This document shows, in pieces, positions 1-8,145 of a stretch of 21,743 bases of DNA; within the stretch, counting starts at the first letter, position 1; every line of letters begins with the position of its first letter. The notes beneath the pieces are model-generated. The model was given only the letters and a program-made list of their open reading frames with translations. It was not told where the DNA came from and did not search any database. Made by a program: the position numbers and the translations under genes. The DNA is from DASZCR01 sp035942915 (lineage in GTDB: Bacteria > Acidobacteriota > Blastocatellia > Pyrinomonadales > Pyrinomonadaceae), in assembly GCA_035942915.1 (NCBI GenBank), contig DASZCR010000014.1, positions 1 through 21,743 on the forward strand. Direction: 5' to 3'.

Positions 1-19
1 ACTCGAACGCCTCCGCGCT

Positions 20-2776
20 TCAGCCGCGACCGCAGGCTTCGAGAACATCTCCTTCGAGTTCGAGCCGATTGCGGCGGCCTACCACTACGAGCGGCAACTC
101 GACCACGACGAACTCGTCCTGATAGGCGACTTCGGCGCGCAAGCGTTCGACTTCCGCAGTCTTCTGCTGCAATTCCAGCGTGCGCGCGTCGAGTTCCTTG
201 ACGGCCGCGAGGCTCACGCCCGCGAGGTCTTGGACGCCGATGGAGGTGTTGCCCGTGCCAAGTCCGAACTGCTGGTAGAAGTCTTCGGCCATCGGCCCGA
301 TGTGTCGCACCTGCGCGCCCTCGTTGATGTAGTTCCAGGTGCTCACGGGAACCTTGCGCAGACGCGAGAGCACGTCGCGGCCGTCTGCCAGCAGGAAGTT
401 CTCCTTCGTGTAGCGGCTCGAAGTGCAGTTGAAGACGCCGGAGCCTGCGGGCAGGTTGCAGCCCGTCGTACCGCCGAGATTGGTGCGGAAGCGGAAGCCC
501 CCAGTGGCGCGCGCCGCAAACTCGTTGTTCGCAGTGTTGCGGAACGTGTCGGCCGACTGCGTGGCCGCGCCGTCCGACCAGATGAACGTGCCGGAGAAGC
601 CGTTGTTTGAAGCGAACTTGCCAAGCGCCATCGTGTGGTCTTGGCTGGCCGTCACGTTGTAGCCGATGGCGACCGCCGCCAGACCACGAATGTTGAAGGT
701 GTCAGGGTCGCACTTGCCGTCGGCGAGGATGGGGCCGCCGGAGAGCGCCTTGTTGCCGAAGGCGACGCCGTAGGTGTCGCACACGCGGTTGCCCGCGCCC
801 GCCGAGAACCCTGCCGCGCCTTTGACCTCGTTGCCGCTGCCGAAGACGATGCTCGATGTGCTGCGCGCCTGATTCGTGTCGCCGAAGGCGAGCGAGTAGA
901 GACCTTCGGCGGTCGAGTTGCTGCCGCCCGCCCAAGAGAAGAAGCCGACCGTCGCGTCGTCCCATTCGTTGTCTGCATAGCCGGAGCGAAACGCGCCCTT
1001 GTAGCTGTCCCAAGAGGTGCGATAGCCCTTGCCCTGCATCGGAGAGACGCCGATGCCGAGATTGCCGGTAGCGACGAAGCTGCCGTTCTGGAAGACCTTG
1101 AACCAGGCGGGCGTGTGGCCGCCGGGGCCGGAGCAGCAGGTCGAGCCGCCGCGCAGGTTAATCATCGGCGCAGTGCCGTTGGCGTCGCCGACCGAGAGTT
1201 GCTCCGCGCCGGGAACGAACTTGACGAAGTTCGCGTCGGTGTAAGCCTTGTTAACGGCGTCGCCCGCGCTGACCGGGTTGCCGACGTTGGTGATGAGCGC
1301 GTTGTTGGCCGACAGGCCAGCGCCGAAGACGTTCGCGCCCGTCCAAGTGTTTGCGCCGTTGAGCCGCGCGACGTTGGCCGACAGACGGTTGGCGGCAATC
1401 ACGCCCGCCGTCGCCGGGTCGTTAATCGCGTTGACGATGCTTGTGCCGGACATGCTGCCGCCGGAGCCGCCTGAGGCAGCCGTCGTCATCTTGGTGCCGT
1501 CCGGGAAGATGATGCCGTTGCCCGCGCCGTTGATGCGGAGATTGCCCGCCATGTCCAACCTCTCGGCGGGCGTGTCCGTGCCGATGCCGACGTTACCCAG
1601 CCCGTTGATGGTGAAGCGAGTTGTCGCGCCGGTTCCGAAGACACCTGAAGCGATGTTGGCGCGAGAGTTAGACTCGATTTTGAAGATGCCCGACTCGTCG
1701 AAGGCCAACGTGGACGAGATGCCGCCCGCGCCGAGCGCGGCGATTTTTCCGTCGGTGCGGTCAACGATGAAGAGGCTGGCCGTGCCGGTGTTTTGGAAGA
1801 GCGATTTTCCGAAAACGTGAAGCGCCTGCGAAGGAGTGTTAGTGCCGATGCCGATGTTGCCGCCCGACTCGGTGATGGCCGAGTCGCCGAGCGTGCCGCT
1901 GCCGTCCATCCACTTCGCCAGCTTGTTGGTCGTCCCTGCGCCCGACGCGTTCGGCGTCATGTTGCCGTCGCCGCCGCTCACGACCGCCGCTGAGATGACG
2001 CCGCTGCCCGCGCTCCTCGCGCCAACGGCCGACGTGAGCACGGAGCCGTCTGCGAAGACGATGCCGTCGCGTGCGCGAATCGTGCCCGCCACATCAAGCG
2101 TCGCCTCCGGTTTGTCCGTGCCGATGCCGACGCGCCCTTCCGGCGTAACGCGCATCTGCTCGCGGTCTTGGCCGGTGAGCGTGTCGCCCGTGCGTAGCGT
2201 GAGAGCGCCCATCGTGCTCGTCAACTGTCCGTCCTGCCCGTCGTGTGTGGCGAGCGTCACGGCGCGTTCCGTGCCCTCGCGGACGATGGTCAGAGAGTCG
2301 TCGGCCGTCGCGGACTCAATCTTGCGCGACTGGCGCGCGGCGTCGAGCGCCTGTGCCTGCGGCGCGCTCAACTCGGAAGTTTTCGCGCGGCCGAGTGCTA
2401 TCTGACCGCTCTGTATCTTGACCGAGCCGAGACGACGGCTGAGACGCCCGCGCAAATCCCTGACCGTCACGACGCAGACGTATGAGCCGTCGGCCAGCGG
2501 TTGCTGCGCGTCCGACGGTTTCCAATCGATGATGTCGCCCGCCTGCATGCCGGAATCGAAAACGACTTCGCCACCGGAGGCGTAAATTTCGAGCCTCACC
2601 TGCGACACCCCGACGGGTGCCGTAAAGCGCGCGCCCGTTTGCGTGACGGCGGCCGTCACGGCAGGCGCGGGAGGCTGCGCGTCGCCGCCGCCTTCCGTCG
2701 CCGTCTGCGCCGTCACACTCGCGCCCAAGAGTGTTAATGCGAGTAACGCTGAGAACAGGTGTCGTCTGGTGAACAT
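20..2776 (-). CDS. Secreted YadA-head-like protein with C-terminal S74 self-cleaving chaperone domain
   Basis: The 918-residue protein begins with a Sec signal peptide (MFTRRHLFSALLALTLLGAS, likely cleaved after VTA). Residues about 55-120 resemble a FlgD-like Ig fold. Three GIGT-[DN]-x-P repeats lie near residues 217, 309 and 397, with a degenerate fourth (NLGIGV) near 580. Residues about 615-725 carry YadA-head-like repeats (SLAFG, IVFGSG, GVAFG, AVAIG, MALG), which usually build a trimeric beta-roll. The C-terminus has an S74 intramolecular chaperone motif, SSRYTKENF from residue 786; Ser786 and Lys791 have the spacing of the known Ser-Lys cleavage dyad. By family knowledge this domain trimerises, folds the stalk and cuts itself off. 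The ATG at 2776 is preferred over a TTG at 2815 because GAAGGGG lies 8 nt upstream. The tail after the coiled coil (EFVVVELPLVVV and onward) is unusual. The role is probably a surface fibre; the ligand is unknown. Confidence 0.82.
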   Translation of the reverse strand: MFTRRHLFSALLALTLLGASVTAQTATEGGGDAQPPAPAVTAAVTQTGARFTAPVGVSQVRLEIYASGGEVVFDSGMQAGDIIDWKPSDAQQPLADGSYVCVVTVRDLRGRLSRRLGSVKIQSGQIALGRAKTSELSAPQAQALDAARQSRKIESATADDSLTIVREGTERAVTLATHDGQDGQLTSTMGALTLRTGDTLTGQDREQMRVTPEGRVGIGTDKPEATLDVAGTIRARDGIVFADGSVLTSAVGARSAGSGVISAAVVSGGDGNMTPNASGAGTTNKLAKWMDGSGTLGDSAITESGGNIGIGTNTPSQALHVFGKSLFQNTGTASLFIVDRTDGKIAALGAGGISSTLAFDESGIFKIESNSRANIASGVFGTGATTRFTINGLGNVGIGTDTPAERLDMAGNLRINGAGNGIIFPDGTKMTTAASGGSGGSMSGTSIVNAINDPATAGVIAANRLSANVARLNGANTWTGANVFGAGLSANNALITNVGNPVSAGDAVNKAYTDANFVKFVPGAEQLSVGDANGTAPMINLRGGSTCCSGPGGHTPAWFKVFQNGSFVATGNLGIGVSPMQGKGYRTSWDSYKGAFRSGYADNEWDDATVGFFSWAGGSNSTAEGLYSLAFGDTNQARSTSSIVFGSGNEVKGAAGFSAGAGNRVCDTYGVAFGNKALSGGPILADGKCDPDTFNIRGLAAVAIGYNVTASQDHTMALGKFASNNGFSGTFIWSDGAATQSADTFRNTANNEFAARATGGFRFRTNLGGTTGCNLPAGSGVFNCTSSRYTKENFLLADGRDVLSRLRKVPVSTWNYINEGAQVRHIGPMAEDFYQQFGLGTGNTSIGVQDLAGVSLAAVKELDARTLELQQKTAEVERLRAEVAYQDEFVVVELPLVVVGRRNRLELEGDVLEACGRG

Positions 2777-2938
2777 GTGTGTATCCCCTTCAAATCCCCA
2801 AATTGAAATCTTCAAGCGCGCTGCCTGCGAGTGTTTTTTTTAAGTGCAGCGCGATTGCCCTTCGACGTTTAACGCGCAAGCGCGCACGCGAAAGGATCAG
2901 GGACGCGAGGATTTTTTTAAGAGGAACGCTCGAAGGTG

Positions 2939-3646
2939 TCAGTAGTTGGTGAGAATCGAGTCGGGCGTAAAGCCCATGCGGACGAGGCGCTCACGCGTCT
3001 GTGCAATCATCTCCTGCGAGCCGCAGATGAGCGCGACGGGCGAGCGCAGAGCGGGCAGAACGTTGTCGAGTAAGGATTGCACGTAGCCGGTCGGGCCAGA
3101 CCAATCGTGCTGGTCGGGCTGCGAGACGACCTGTCGCAGTTCGACGCCCGCGCGCTTCCACGCTTCGGTCTCGTCCGTGTAGCAGAAGTCTGCGGGCGTG
3201 CGCGCGCCGTAGAGAACGACTATCTGTCCGAAGTCTTCGGCGCGTGCGAGCGCGTGGCGCAAGGCCGAGCGCAGAGGCGCAACGCCCGTGCCCATCGCCA
3301 CGAAGACGAGGTCGCGTCCTGCATGTGCGTCGAGCGGGAAGCCGTGACCGGCAACCTGAACGAGCGTGAGGCGGTCGCCCTCGCGCATCTCGTAGAGCAG
3401 GCGTGCTGCGCCCGCACCCGTGTCTTTGATGAGGAATTCCAACTCGCCGTCTTCGGGCGCGCTGGCGAAGGCGAAGTAGGCGGGGCGCTCCTCGCCCGCG
3501 CGCAGGACGGCAACCTGACCGGGCGTGAAGTCAAGCCCGTGTGAATCACGCGCGCCTTCGGGCGACGCGTCGAGCGAGCGGATGTTGTGCGCCTGCTGGC
3601 GCACGCGACGCACGACGAGCGTGCGCGGGGCTGCCTCTGTCGTCAT
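2939..3646 (-). CDS. FAD/NAD(P)-binding oxidoreductase, ferredoxin-NADP+ reductase superfamily
   Basis: This 235-residue protein has the two-domain reductase layout: an N-terminal beta-barrel flavin domain (about 5-105) and a C-terminal nucleotide domain. The flavin motif is the variant AYFAFASAP at 56-64. The nucleotide-binding loop is GTGVAPLRS at 119-127, and the CGSQEM motif at 208-213 is the usual NAD(P)-binding cysteine segment. It ends in a C-terminal tyrosine, as many family members do. There is no C-terminal [2Fe-2S] cysteine cluster, so it is not a PyrK-type subunit, and no fused ferredoxin or globin domain. It most likely shuttles electrons between NAD(P)H and a separate acceptor in the cytoplasm; the partner is not evident from the neighbours. 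The start ATG has only a weak ribosome binding site. It is transcribed divergently from the exporter at 3885. Confidence 0.8.
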   Translation of the reverse strand: MTTEAAPRTLVVRRVRQQAHNIRSLDASPEGARDSHGLDFTPGQVAVLRAGEERPAYFAFASAPEDGELEFLIKDTGAGAARLLYEMREGDRLTLVQVAGHGFPLDAHAGRDLVFVAMGTGVAPLRSALRHALARAEDFGQIVVLYGARTPADFCYTDETEAWKRAGVELRQVVSQPDQHDWSGPTGYVQSLLDNVLPALRSPVALICGSQEMIAQTRERLVRMGFTPDSILTNY

Positions 3647-3693
3647 AAAGTTGTCGGCCGTCTCCGTCTTATTGATGTCCGTTCTTGCGCCTC

Positions 3694-3702
3694 AGTGTAG
3701 CA
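3694..3702 (-). promoter_or_regulatory. Possible extended -10 promoter element for the FNR-like oxidoreductase
   Basis: On the minus strand the sequence reads TGCTACACT, an extended -10 form (TGn plus a 4/6 match to TATAAT). It lies about 47 nt upstream of the ATG at 3646. No recognisable -35 box is present at normal spacing, so this is a weak prediction from the motif alone. Confidence 0.22.
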
Positions 3703-3736
3703 CGGGCTGACGCGGCGCGACGGGCTGTGATAAAAC

Positions 3737-3879
3737 AGTGACGAGTGACAAGCAAGCAGGAGAAGAGTGGTCGGTTATAGAGTGATGAAAGCGAAACTGT
3801 TTTCAACCGATAGCCGATTGCTGATTACTGAATGCTGCTGACGGTTCTGCTCATCACTCGTCACCTGTCACTCGTCACT
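3737..3879. repeat. Perfect 14-bp inverted repeat plus degenerate short tandem repeats in divergent intergenic region
   Basis: AGTGACGAGTGACA at 3737-3750 is exactly complementary to TGTCACTCGTCACT at 3866-3879. The right arm overlaps a tandem pair: the 10-mer CACTCGTCAC occurs at 3855-3864 and again at 3869-3878, a 14-bp period. Between the arms, 3809-3840 holds degenerate units of the form CCGATWGC/CTGATTAC/CTGAATGC. The right arm ends 5 nt before the exporter ATG at 3885. The composition is lower in GC than the flanking genes. It could be a REP-like intergenic element, a regulatory site for the divergent pair, or a decayed mobile element; the sequence does not decide between these. Confidence 0.6.
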
Positions 3880-3884
3880 CTCTT

Positions 3885-5150
3885 ATGAATCGTTCTCCGC
3901 TGGCCGTCATCTTAGTCACAGTCTTTATCGACCTCGTCGGTTTCGGCATCGTGATACCGGTTCTCCCACTCTACGTCCCTGAGTTCGGGGCGACGCCGCG
4001 CGCGCTCGGCGTGTTGCTCGCCTCCTACTCCGTGATGCAACTCGTCTTCACGCCCATCCTCGGCAACCTCTCGGACAGGTACGGGCGCAGACCCGTGCTG
4101 CTCTTGAGTCTCATCGGGACAGGCATCGGCTTCATCATCATGGGTTCGGCGCGGACGCTCACGCTGCTCTTTGTCGGGCGCATTCTCGACGGCATCACCG
4201 GCGGCAACATCTCGACGGCGCAGGCCTACATTGCAGACGTGACGACGACGGAGAACCGTGCGCGCGGCATGGGACTCTTCGGCGCGGCCTTCGGCCTCGG
4301 TTTCATCTTCGGCCCGGCTATCGGCGGCATCTTGAGCAGCTTCGGCATGCACGTTCCCTTCCTCTTTGCCGGTGCGCTCGCCTTCGCCAACGCCTTGCTG
4401 CTCTACTTCGTGCTGCCGGAGACGGTGCGGCCGGGTCATCCGGCGCGCGCGCAGGCAAAGCAGGCGAGACGCGGCCTCGCGCACTTCTGGCAGCAACTCG
4501 GTAACCATCGTCTCGCCGTCGTCCTCGCCATCTACTTTCTGTTCGTCGTCGCCTTCTCTGTGATGACGACCACCTTTGCGCTCTACACGCTCTTCAGCTT
4601 CGGCTACGACGCGCAACACAACGGTTATCTCTTCGCTTACATCGGCATCATCGCCGTCATCGTGCAGGGCACGCTCATCGGCAGCCTCGTCAAACGCTGG
4701 GGCGAAGTGCGTCTGGTGCTCGTCGGCGCGGCGATTCTGGCGACGAGTCTTCTCATCCTGCCGTTCGTCGGGCCACACGCGCACGGCGGACTCGCGGAGT
4801 TGTTGCTGCTGCTCGCCGCCAACTCCATTGGCAACTCGCTGGCGACGCCCGCGCTCAACAGTCTCGCATCGAAGAGCGTGAGCGCGGCCGAGCAGGGCAG
4901 CGCGATGGGCGTGACGCAATCGGCGGCGAGTCTGGCGCGCATCATCGGCCCCATCATCGGCGGCTGGCTCATCTACAGCGCGACCGCGCCCGCCCCGCAC
5001 CACATCGACACGAACACGCTGCGCCTGACCTTCTGGGCGGCCTCGGCTATCATGTTCGCCGCGCTGCTGCTGACGGCCTACTTCGCACGCGCCTACACCT
5101 CGCAGACGACCCCGACACAGGTCTTCAACGAACCGGCGAGCACGGACTAA
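3885..5150 (+). CDS. MFS exporter, DHA1 / TetA-like family
   Basis: This 421-residue integral membrane protein is about the usual length for a 12-helix major facilitator. Helix 1 (LAVILVTVFIDLVGFGIVIP) is typical of TetA-like exporters. Motif A, GNLSDRYGRRP, lies in the loop between helices 2 and 3. The antiporter motif C region, FGPAIGG, follows in helix 5, and a second-half GPIIGG segment is also present. By family these are proton-drug or proton-metabolite antiporters of the inner membrane. The substrate cannot be read here, and resemblance to tetracycline exporters is not evidence of resistance. No Shine-Dalgarno sequence is visible; the ATG directly follows the TCACTCTCTT end of the intergenic repeat, so translation may be leaderless or weak. 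The TIGR02587 gene starts 18 nt downstream, suggesting an operon. Confidence 0.85.
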   Translation: MNRSPLAVILVTVFIDLVGFGIVIPVLPLYVPEFGATPRALGVLLASYSVMQLVFTPILGNLSDRYGRRPVLLLSLIGTGIGFIIMGSARTLTLLFVGRILDGITGGNISTAQAYIADVTTTENRARGMGLFGAAFGLGFIFGPAIGGILSSFGMHVPFLFAGALAFANALLLYFVLPETVRPGHPARAQAKQARRGLAHFWQQLGNHRLAVVLAIYFLFVVAFSVMTTTFALYTLFSFGYDAQHNGYLFAYIGIIAVIVQGTLIGSLVKRWGEVRLVLVGAAILATSLLILPFVGPHAHGGLAELLLLLAANSIGNSLATPALNSLASKSVSAAEQGSAMGVTQSAASLARIIGPIIGGWLIYSATAPAPHHIDTNTLRLTFWAASAIMFAALLLTAYFARAYTSQTTPTQVFNEPASTD

Positions 5151-5168
5151 AAACCCGTCTCTCAAAGC

Positions 5169-6056
5169 ATGACACGTCGAACGAGCAACAGGAGCCGCGT
5201 GCGCCCGGTGCGCCAGTCGCTCATGGAGTACGGGCGCGGCGTGGCGGGCGGTCTTATCTTCAGTCTGCCTCTGCTCTACACGATGGAGGTCTGGTGGGCG
5301 GGCTTCGGCGCGCATCCATGGCGGCTCATCATCTACGTCGCCGCGACCTTCGTGCTGCTGCTCGGCTACAACCGCTACGCAGGCGTGCGGCGCGACGCGA
5401 GTATGACGGAGGTCGCCATCGATTCGGTCGAAGAGCTGGGGCTTGGCCTCGTGCTTGGTGCGCTCGCCCTCTGGCTGCTCGGACGCGTGACGGGGGAGAT
5501 GTCCGCCAGTGAGATTGTCGGGCGCATCGTGATTGAGGCGATGGTGGTTGCCATCGGCGTCTCGGTCGGCACGTCGCAACTCGGCGGCGACGCCGACGAA
5601 GGGATGGGCGAGCCGACGCGCGCCGAAGCAGGTGCGACGGACAGGCGCGAGCACGAGGAGATTCATTTCAGCGGGCAGTTGGTCATCGCCCTGTGCGGCG
5701 CGGTGCTCTTTGCCGCGAACGTCGCGCCGACGGAGGAGGTAGTTTTGATAGCGGCGGAAATCTCGCCTTGGCGGACGCTCGGCCTCGCCCTCTTCTCGCT
5801 CACGCTCGGCGCGCTTGTCCTCTACTTCAGCGAGTTTCGCGGCGCGGAGAGGTTCGTGCCCGGCGGCAGCAACGCGGTCTCAATCTTCGTCGGCACGGTC
5901 ATCACCTACGCGGCGGGGCTATTGGTCTCGGCGCTGGTGCTCTGGTTCTTCGGACGCTTCGACGGGCAGGCTATCGCGATGTGTCTGACGCAGACGGTCG
6001 TGCTCGGCGTGCCGGCCACACTCGGCGCTTCCGCCGGAAGGCTTCTGTTGCAATGA
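5169..6056 (+). CDS. TIGR02587-family integral membrane protein, function unknown
   Basis: This 295-residue multi-spanning protein has about seven hydrophobic stretches. The first pair is near residues 27-65 (GGLIFSLPLLYTMEVWWAGF, then IIYVAATFVLLLGYNRYAG). A more polar loop near 135-165 is rich in Asp, Glu and Arg. The GGLIFSLPLLYTMEVWW and RDASMTEVAIDSVEELGLG segments match my recollection of TIGR02587, a conserved inner-membrane family that occurs next to TIGR02588, as here. No enzymatic motif is visible. The stop overlaps the next start by 4 nt (ATGA at 6053-6056), so the two proteins are probably translationally coupled. The gene follows the exporter by 18 nt. The assignment is from motif memory; function is unknown. 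Confidence 0.75.
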   Translation: MTRRTSNRSRVRPVRQSLMEYGRGVAGGLIFSLPLLYTMEVWWAGFGAHPWRLIIYVAATFVLLLGYNRYAGVRRDASMTEVAIDSVEELGLGLVLGALALWLLGRVTGEMSASEIVGRIVIEAMVVAIGVSVGTSQLGGDADEGMGEPTRAEAGATDRREHEEIHFSGQLVIALCGAVLFAANVAPTEEVVLIAAEISPWRTLGLALFSLTLGALVLYFSEFRGAERFVPGGSNAVSIFVGTVITYAAGLLVSALVLWFFGRFDGQAIAMCLTQTVVLGVPATLGASAGRLLLQ

Positions 6057-6430
6057 GCAAGCTGCAAAAGAATTGGTTCGAGTGGGTGGTCTTCGGCGTG
6101 AGCCTGCTGTTGATGGCAGCCACGCTCGGCTATCTCGTCTACGACGGCGCAACTCTCTCGGACGCGCCGCCGAAAATCGAAATCCATCTCGGCGTGCCGA
6201 TACAACGCGGGACACAGTTTGTCCTCCCCGTCACACTCTCGAACCGCGAAGGGCAGACGGCCGAAGGCGTCAAGGTCGAAGTTACCGTCAGGGGCGCGAC
6301 CGAAGAGCGCGGCGAGTTCATGATTGCCTTCCTGCCGCGCGGCGCAACGCGCGAAGGCTACGTCGCCTTTCAGCAAGACCCGCGCGCAGGCGAGGTGTCG
6401 GCGCGCGTCGTCGGCTATGAAAAGCCTTGA
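6053..6430 (+). CDS. TIGR02588-family single-pass membrane protein
   Basis: This 125-residue protein has a short cytoplasmic N-terminus (MSKLQKNWFEW), one transmembrane helix at about 12-31 (VVFGVSLLLMAATLGYLVYD) and an extracytoplasmic beta-rich domain. The domain resembles an Ig-like or CARDB-like fold: FVLPVTLSNREGQTAEGVKV, then the FLPRGATREGYVAF segment. It fits TIGR02588, the standard partner of TIGR02587. The start was chosen because ATGA overlaps the upstream stop; longer reading through the upstream gene in this frame gives non-protein-like sequence. It ends 7 nt before the convergent DUF488 gene with no visible terminator between them. The function of the pair is unknown; a two-component membrane assembly with an outward-facing domain is a reasonable inference. 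Confidence 0.75.
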   Translation: MSKLQKNWFEWVVFGVSLLLMAATLGYLVYDGATLSDAPPKIEIHLGVPIQRGTQFVLPVTLSNREGQTAEGVKVEVTVRGATEERGEFMIAFLPRGATREGYVAFQQDPRAGEVSARVVGYEKP

Positions 6431-6437
6431 GCGAACT

Positions 6438-6905
6438 TCACCAGATGGAGGGCAGCAGCGACTCGTCCATTTCGAGCGTCTGACCGTTGGGCAGGATGTG
6501 AAGGAGGCGTGCGCCGCGTGCGCGCAGAGGCGGCGACAGCAAGCCGACGCGATGACAGTTGGCGCGCGGGCGGGCGTGATTCGTCAGCGGTTGCGATTCC
6601 GAGCACATCAGACAGATGCGCGTCTCGGCCGCCAACTCCATGATGCGGTCAAGCCCACGCGCCAACTCGGCGGGCGGCGCAACCACCTTTCCGCCGCACT
6701 CCGGAAGCCACTCGTAGCCGATGCGATGCTCGTTGAGAGCTTCGCTCAAGACGCGTCCGTTGAACTGCGGCCAGCGCGAGCGCGCAGCCGAACGCACGTC
6801 GCAGACCAGTTCTATCTCGTGCTGCGTGAGCAAGGCGAGAAAGTCCGCGAAGGCGTGACGGCCGTGACCGATGGTGTAGATGGTGACGGGGCTTTGCGAA
6901 GTCAT
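6438..6905 (-). CDS. DUF488 domain-containing protein
   Basis: This 155-residue protein has the hallmark motifs of DUF488: TIYTIGHG near residue 9, CDVRSAARSRWPQFN near 35-49, and LMCSE near 98, followed by a conserved cysteine-histidine-arginine (NCHRVGLL). The biochemical role of this small cytoplasmic family is not established; the conserved arginine, cysteine and histidine residues suggest an active or ligand site. No Shine-Dalgarno sequence stands out at the ATG, but the product begins only a few residues before the TIGH motif, as is normal. It lies 29 nt downstream of the DUF3298 gene on the same strand and could be the last gene of that unit. Confidence 0.8.
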   Translation of the reverse strand: MTSQSPVTIYTIGHGRHAFADFLALLTQHEIELVCDVRSAARSRWPQFNGRVLSEALNEHRIGYEWLPECGGKVVAPPAELARGLDRIMELAAETRICLMCSESQPLTNHARPRANCHRVGLLSPPLRARGARLLHILPNGQTLEMDESLLPSIW

Positions 6906-6934
6906 CCGACAATTTCAGCGGCTCGAAGGAGCGT

Positions 6935-8113
6935 CTATCTCATCAACGAAGCGACCACGCCGTCGGGCTTGAGAATCTGTTTCAGCACGTCGTAAGGAAT
7001 CAAGACCGACTGCGACCCGGCGGCGTAGGGCGCGACTTCGTAAGGGTCGAAGGTGATTTCCAGCCCGTCTCTCGTCAGCAGCCAGCTATGAAAGCTCTCC
7101 GTCTCTGCGGCCGCGCCCTGCTCAATCCCCTCGTCGGTCAACATCGAATCCGCGCCCTGCCGCGCGGCCTGCCGCTTGAGGTCTGCGATGCAATAGTCTG
7201 AGAGCACGCGCAGGTAATCGGACGAAGAATTGAAGAGGTCTGCGAGCGCGAGCGTGCGACCGCTGTCGAGGTCGAAGTTAATGACGGCCGTGTTGTGATT
7301 CGGGTGCGCCGCGCCCGCGTAGTATGTGCCGATGGAGAACTGCACGGAGACGACGCGGTCGTTGGCCGCGCCGAGCGTGTAGCCGATACCGAGGTCGTCG
7401 CCCATCTCCGGCGGCCGTCCTCCGTCGTCCGACTCCTCAAGGTTCTGTTTGAACCTCGCCACTTCCCTTTCCGCAAACGCCTTCGACTCGGCGTTAAAGC
7501 GAGCGACGCTCGCCTCTGTCGAGCCTTCGAGTTGCGGGTATTCGACCTCGATGGAGAAACGGCGCTTCTTGTTCTCCTCTCTGATATCGTTCGTCAAAAC
7601 CCTCAGGGCGCGCTTCGCAAAGGCGACCGGCATCTCGCTCAGGTAGAAGGACAGAGCGCGTCCGCCGGGCTTCGACCAATCGCCCTTGAGTTCAACGAGG
7701 CGGCCTTGCTCGTCCATGCTCCAACGGCCTTTGAAGAGGCCGGTCGGCTTGCCCGACGCGTCGCGCTCCTCAAGCGTGAAGTTGCCGCGCTCGTCGATGG
7801 AGCCATCGAGACGAATCTCGGTTTTGACGTTCTCGTAGAAGTAACTGCCTGCGAGCGTCGAGGCTGTGCGCGCGAGGCGCATCTGGACTTTGTAGCGGCC
7901 GTCAATCTCTCCCCTGAAAGTCTTCGCGGCGCTGTTGGTCTTAGCTGCCGCCGTCGTCGCCTGCGCGTCGGCGCGTGCAGGCTCACCTGTCTTGCTCTGC
8001 CCGGCCGGTGACTGCTGCTCTTGCGCTCCGGCCTCGCGCTTACCGGCGCACGCAGATGAGAGCAACGCTCCTGAGAAGGCGCAGGCGAGGAGGAAGGCGA
8101 AGAGTCTCGGCAT
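6935..8113 (-). CDS. Putative lipoprotein with DUF3298 (RsiV-like) C-terminal domain
   Basis: The 392-residue product begins with an export signal (MPRLFAFLLACAFSGALLSSAC). Cys22 sits in a near-lipobox, SSAC; the -3 position is not canonical, so lipid attachment is likely but not certain. A low-complexity Ala/Gln/Lys linker follows (about 23-65). Residues about 68-165 form a beta-rich module with the pattern GSYFYENVKTEIRLDG ... TGLFKGRW. The C-terminal half matches DUF3298: the SIGTYYAGAAHPNHNT segment, the FDLDSGRTLALADLF segment, and the final ITFDPYEVAPYAAGSQSVLI. Related domains occur in RsiV-type lysozyme-binding anti-sigma factors and in many cell-surface lipoproteins. No sigma factor is adjacent, so an anti-sigma role is not supported here. 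It follows the CYTH gene by 32 nt. Confidence 0.78.
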   Translation of the reverse strand: MPRLFAFLLACAFSGALLSSACAGKREAGAQEQQSPAGQSKTGEPARADAQATTAAAKTNSAAKTFRGEIDGRYKVQMRLARTASTLAGSYFYENVKTEIRLDGSIDERGNFTLEERDASGKPTGLFKGRWSMDEQGRLVELKGDWSKPGGRALSFYLSEMPVAFAKRALRVLTNDIREENKKRRFSIEVEYPQLEGSTEASVARFNAESKAFAEREVARFKQNLEESDDGGRPPEMGDDLGIGYTLGAANDRVVSVQFSIGTYYAGAAHPNHNTAVINFDLDSGRTLALADLFNSSSDYLRVLSDYCIADLKRQAARQGADSMLTDEGIEQGAAAETESFHSWLLTRDGLEITFDPYEVAPYAAGSQSVLIPYDVLKQILKPDGVVASLMR

Positions 8114-8145
8114 AAGTTTTGAGAGACGGACGTGTGTGTTGCGTT

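Noticed and set aside
635..1474. Open frame of 279 codons on the plus strand opposite the S74 protein
   Set aside because: It is low-complexity Ala/Arg/Val/Asp sequence without signal, domain or ribosome binding site; the opposite strand has clear repeats and a catalytic motif.
2831..2919. T-runs at 2833-2840 and 2912-2918 as possible terminators
   Set aside because: The T-runs are on the plus strand, where no upstream gene needs ending, and no GC stem precedes them. On the minus strand they are A-runs.
3885..5150. Reading the exporter as a tetracycline-resistance determinant
   Set aside because: Only general DHA1/TetA-like motifs are seen; these occur in exporters of many substrates, and there is no TetR-type regulator beside it.
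3912..5666. Long open frame of 584 codons on the minus strand, antisense to the exporter and TIGR02587 gene
   Set aside because: The product is Arg/Glu/His/Asp-rich with no domain, typical of a shadow frame in GC-rich DNA. The plus-strand proteins have clear transmembrane and motif signals.
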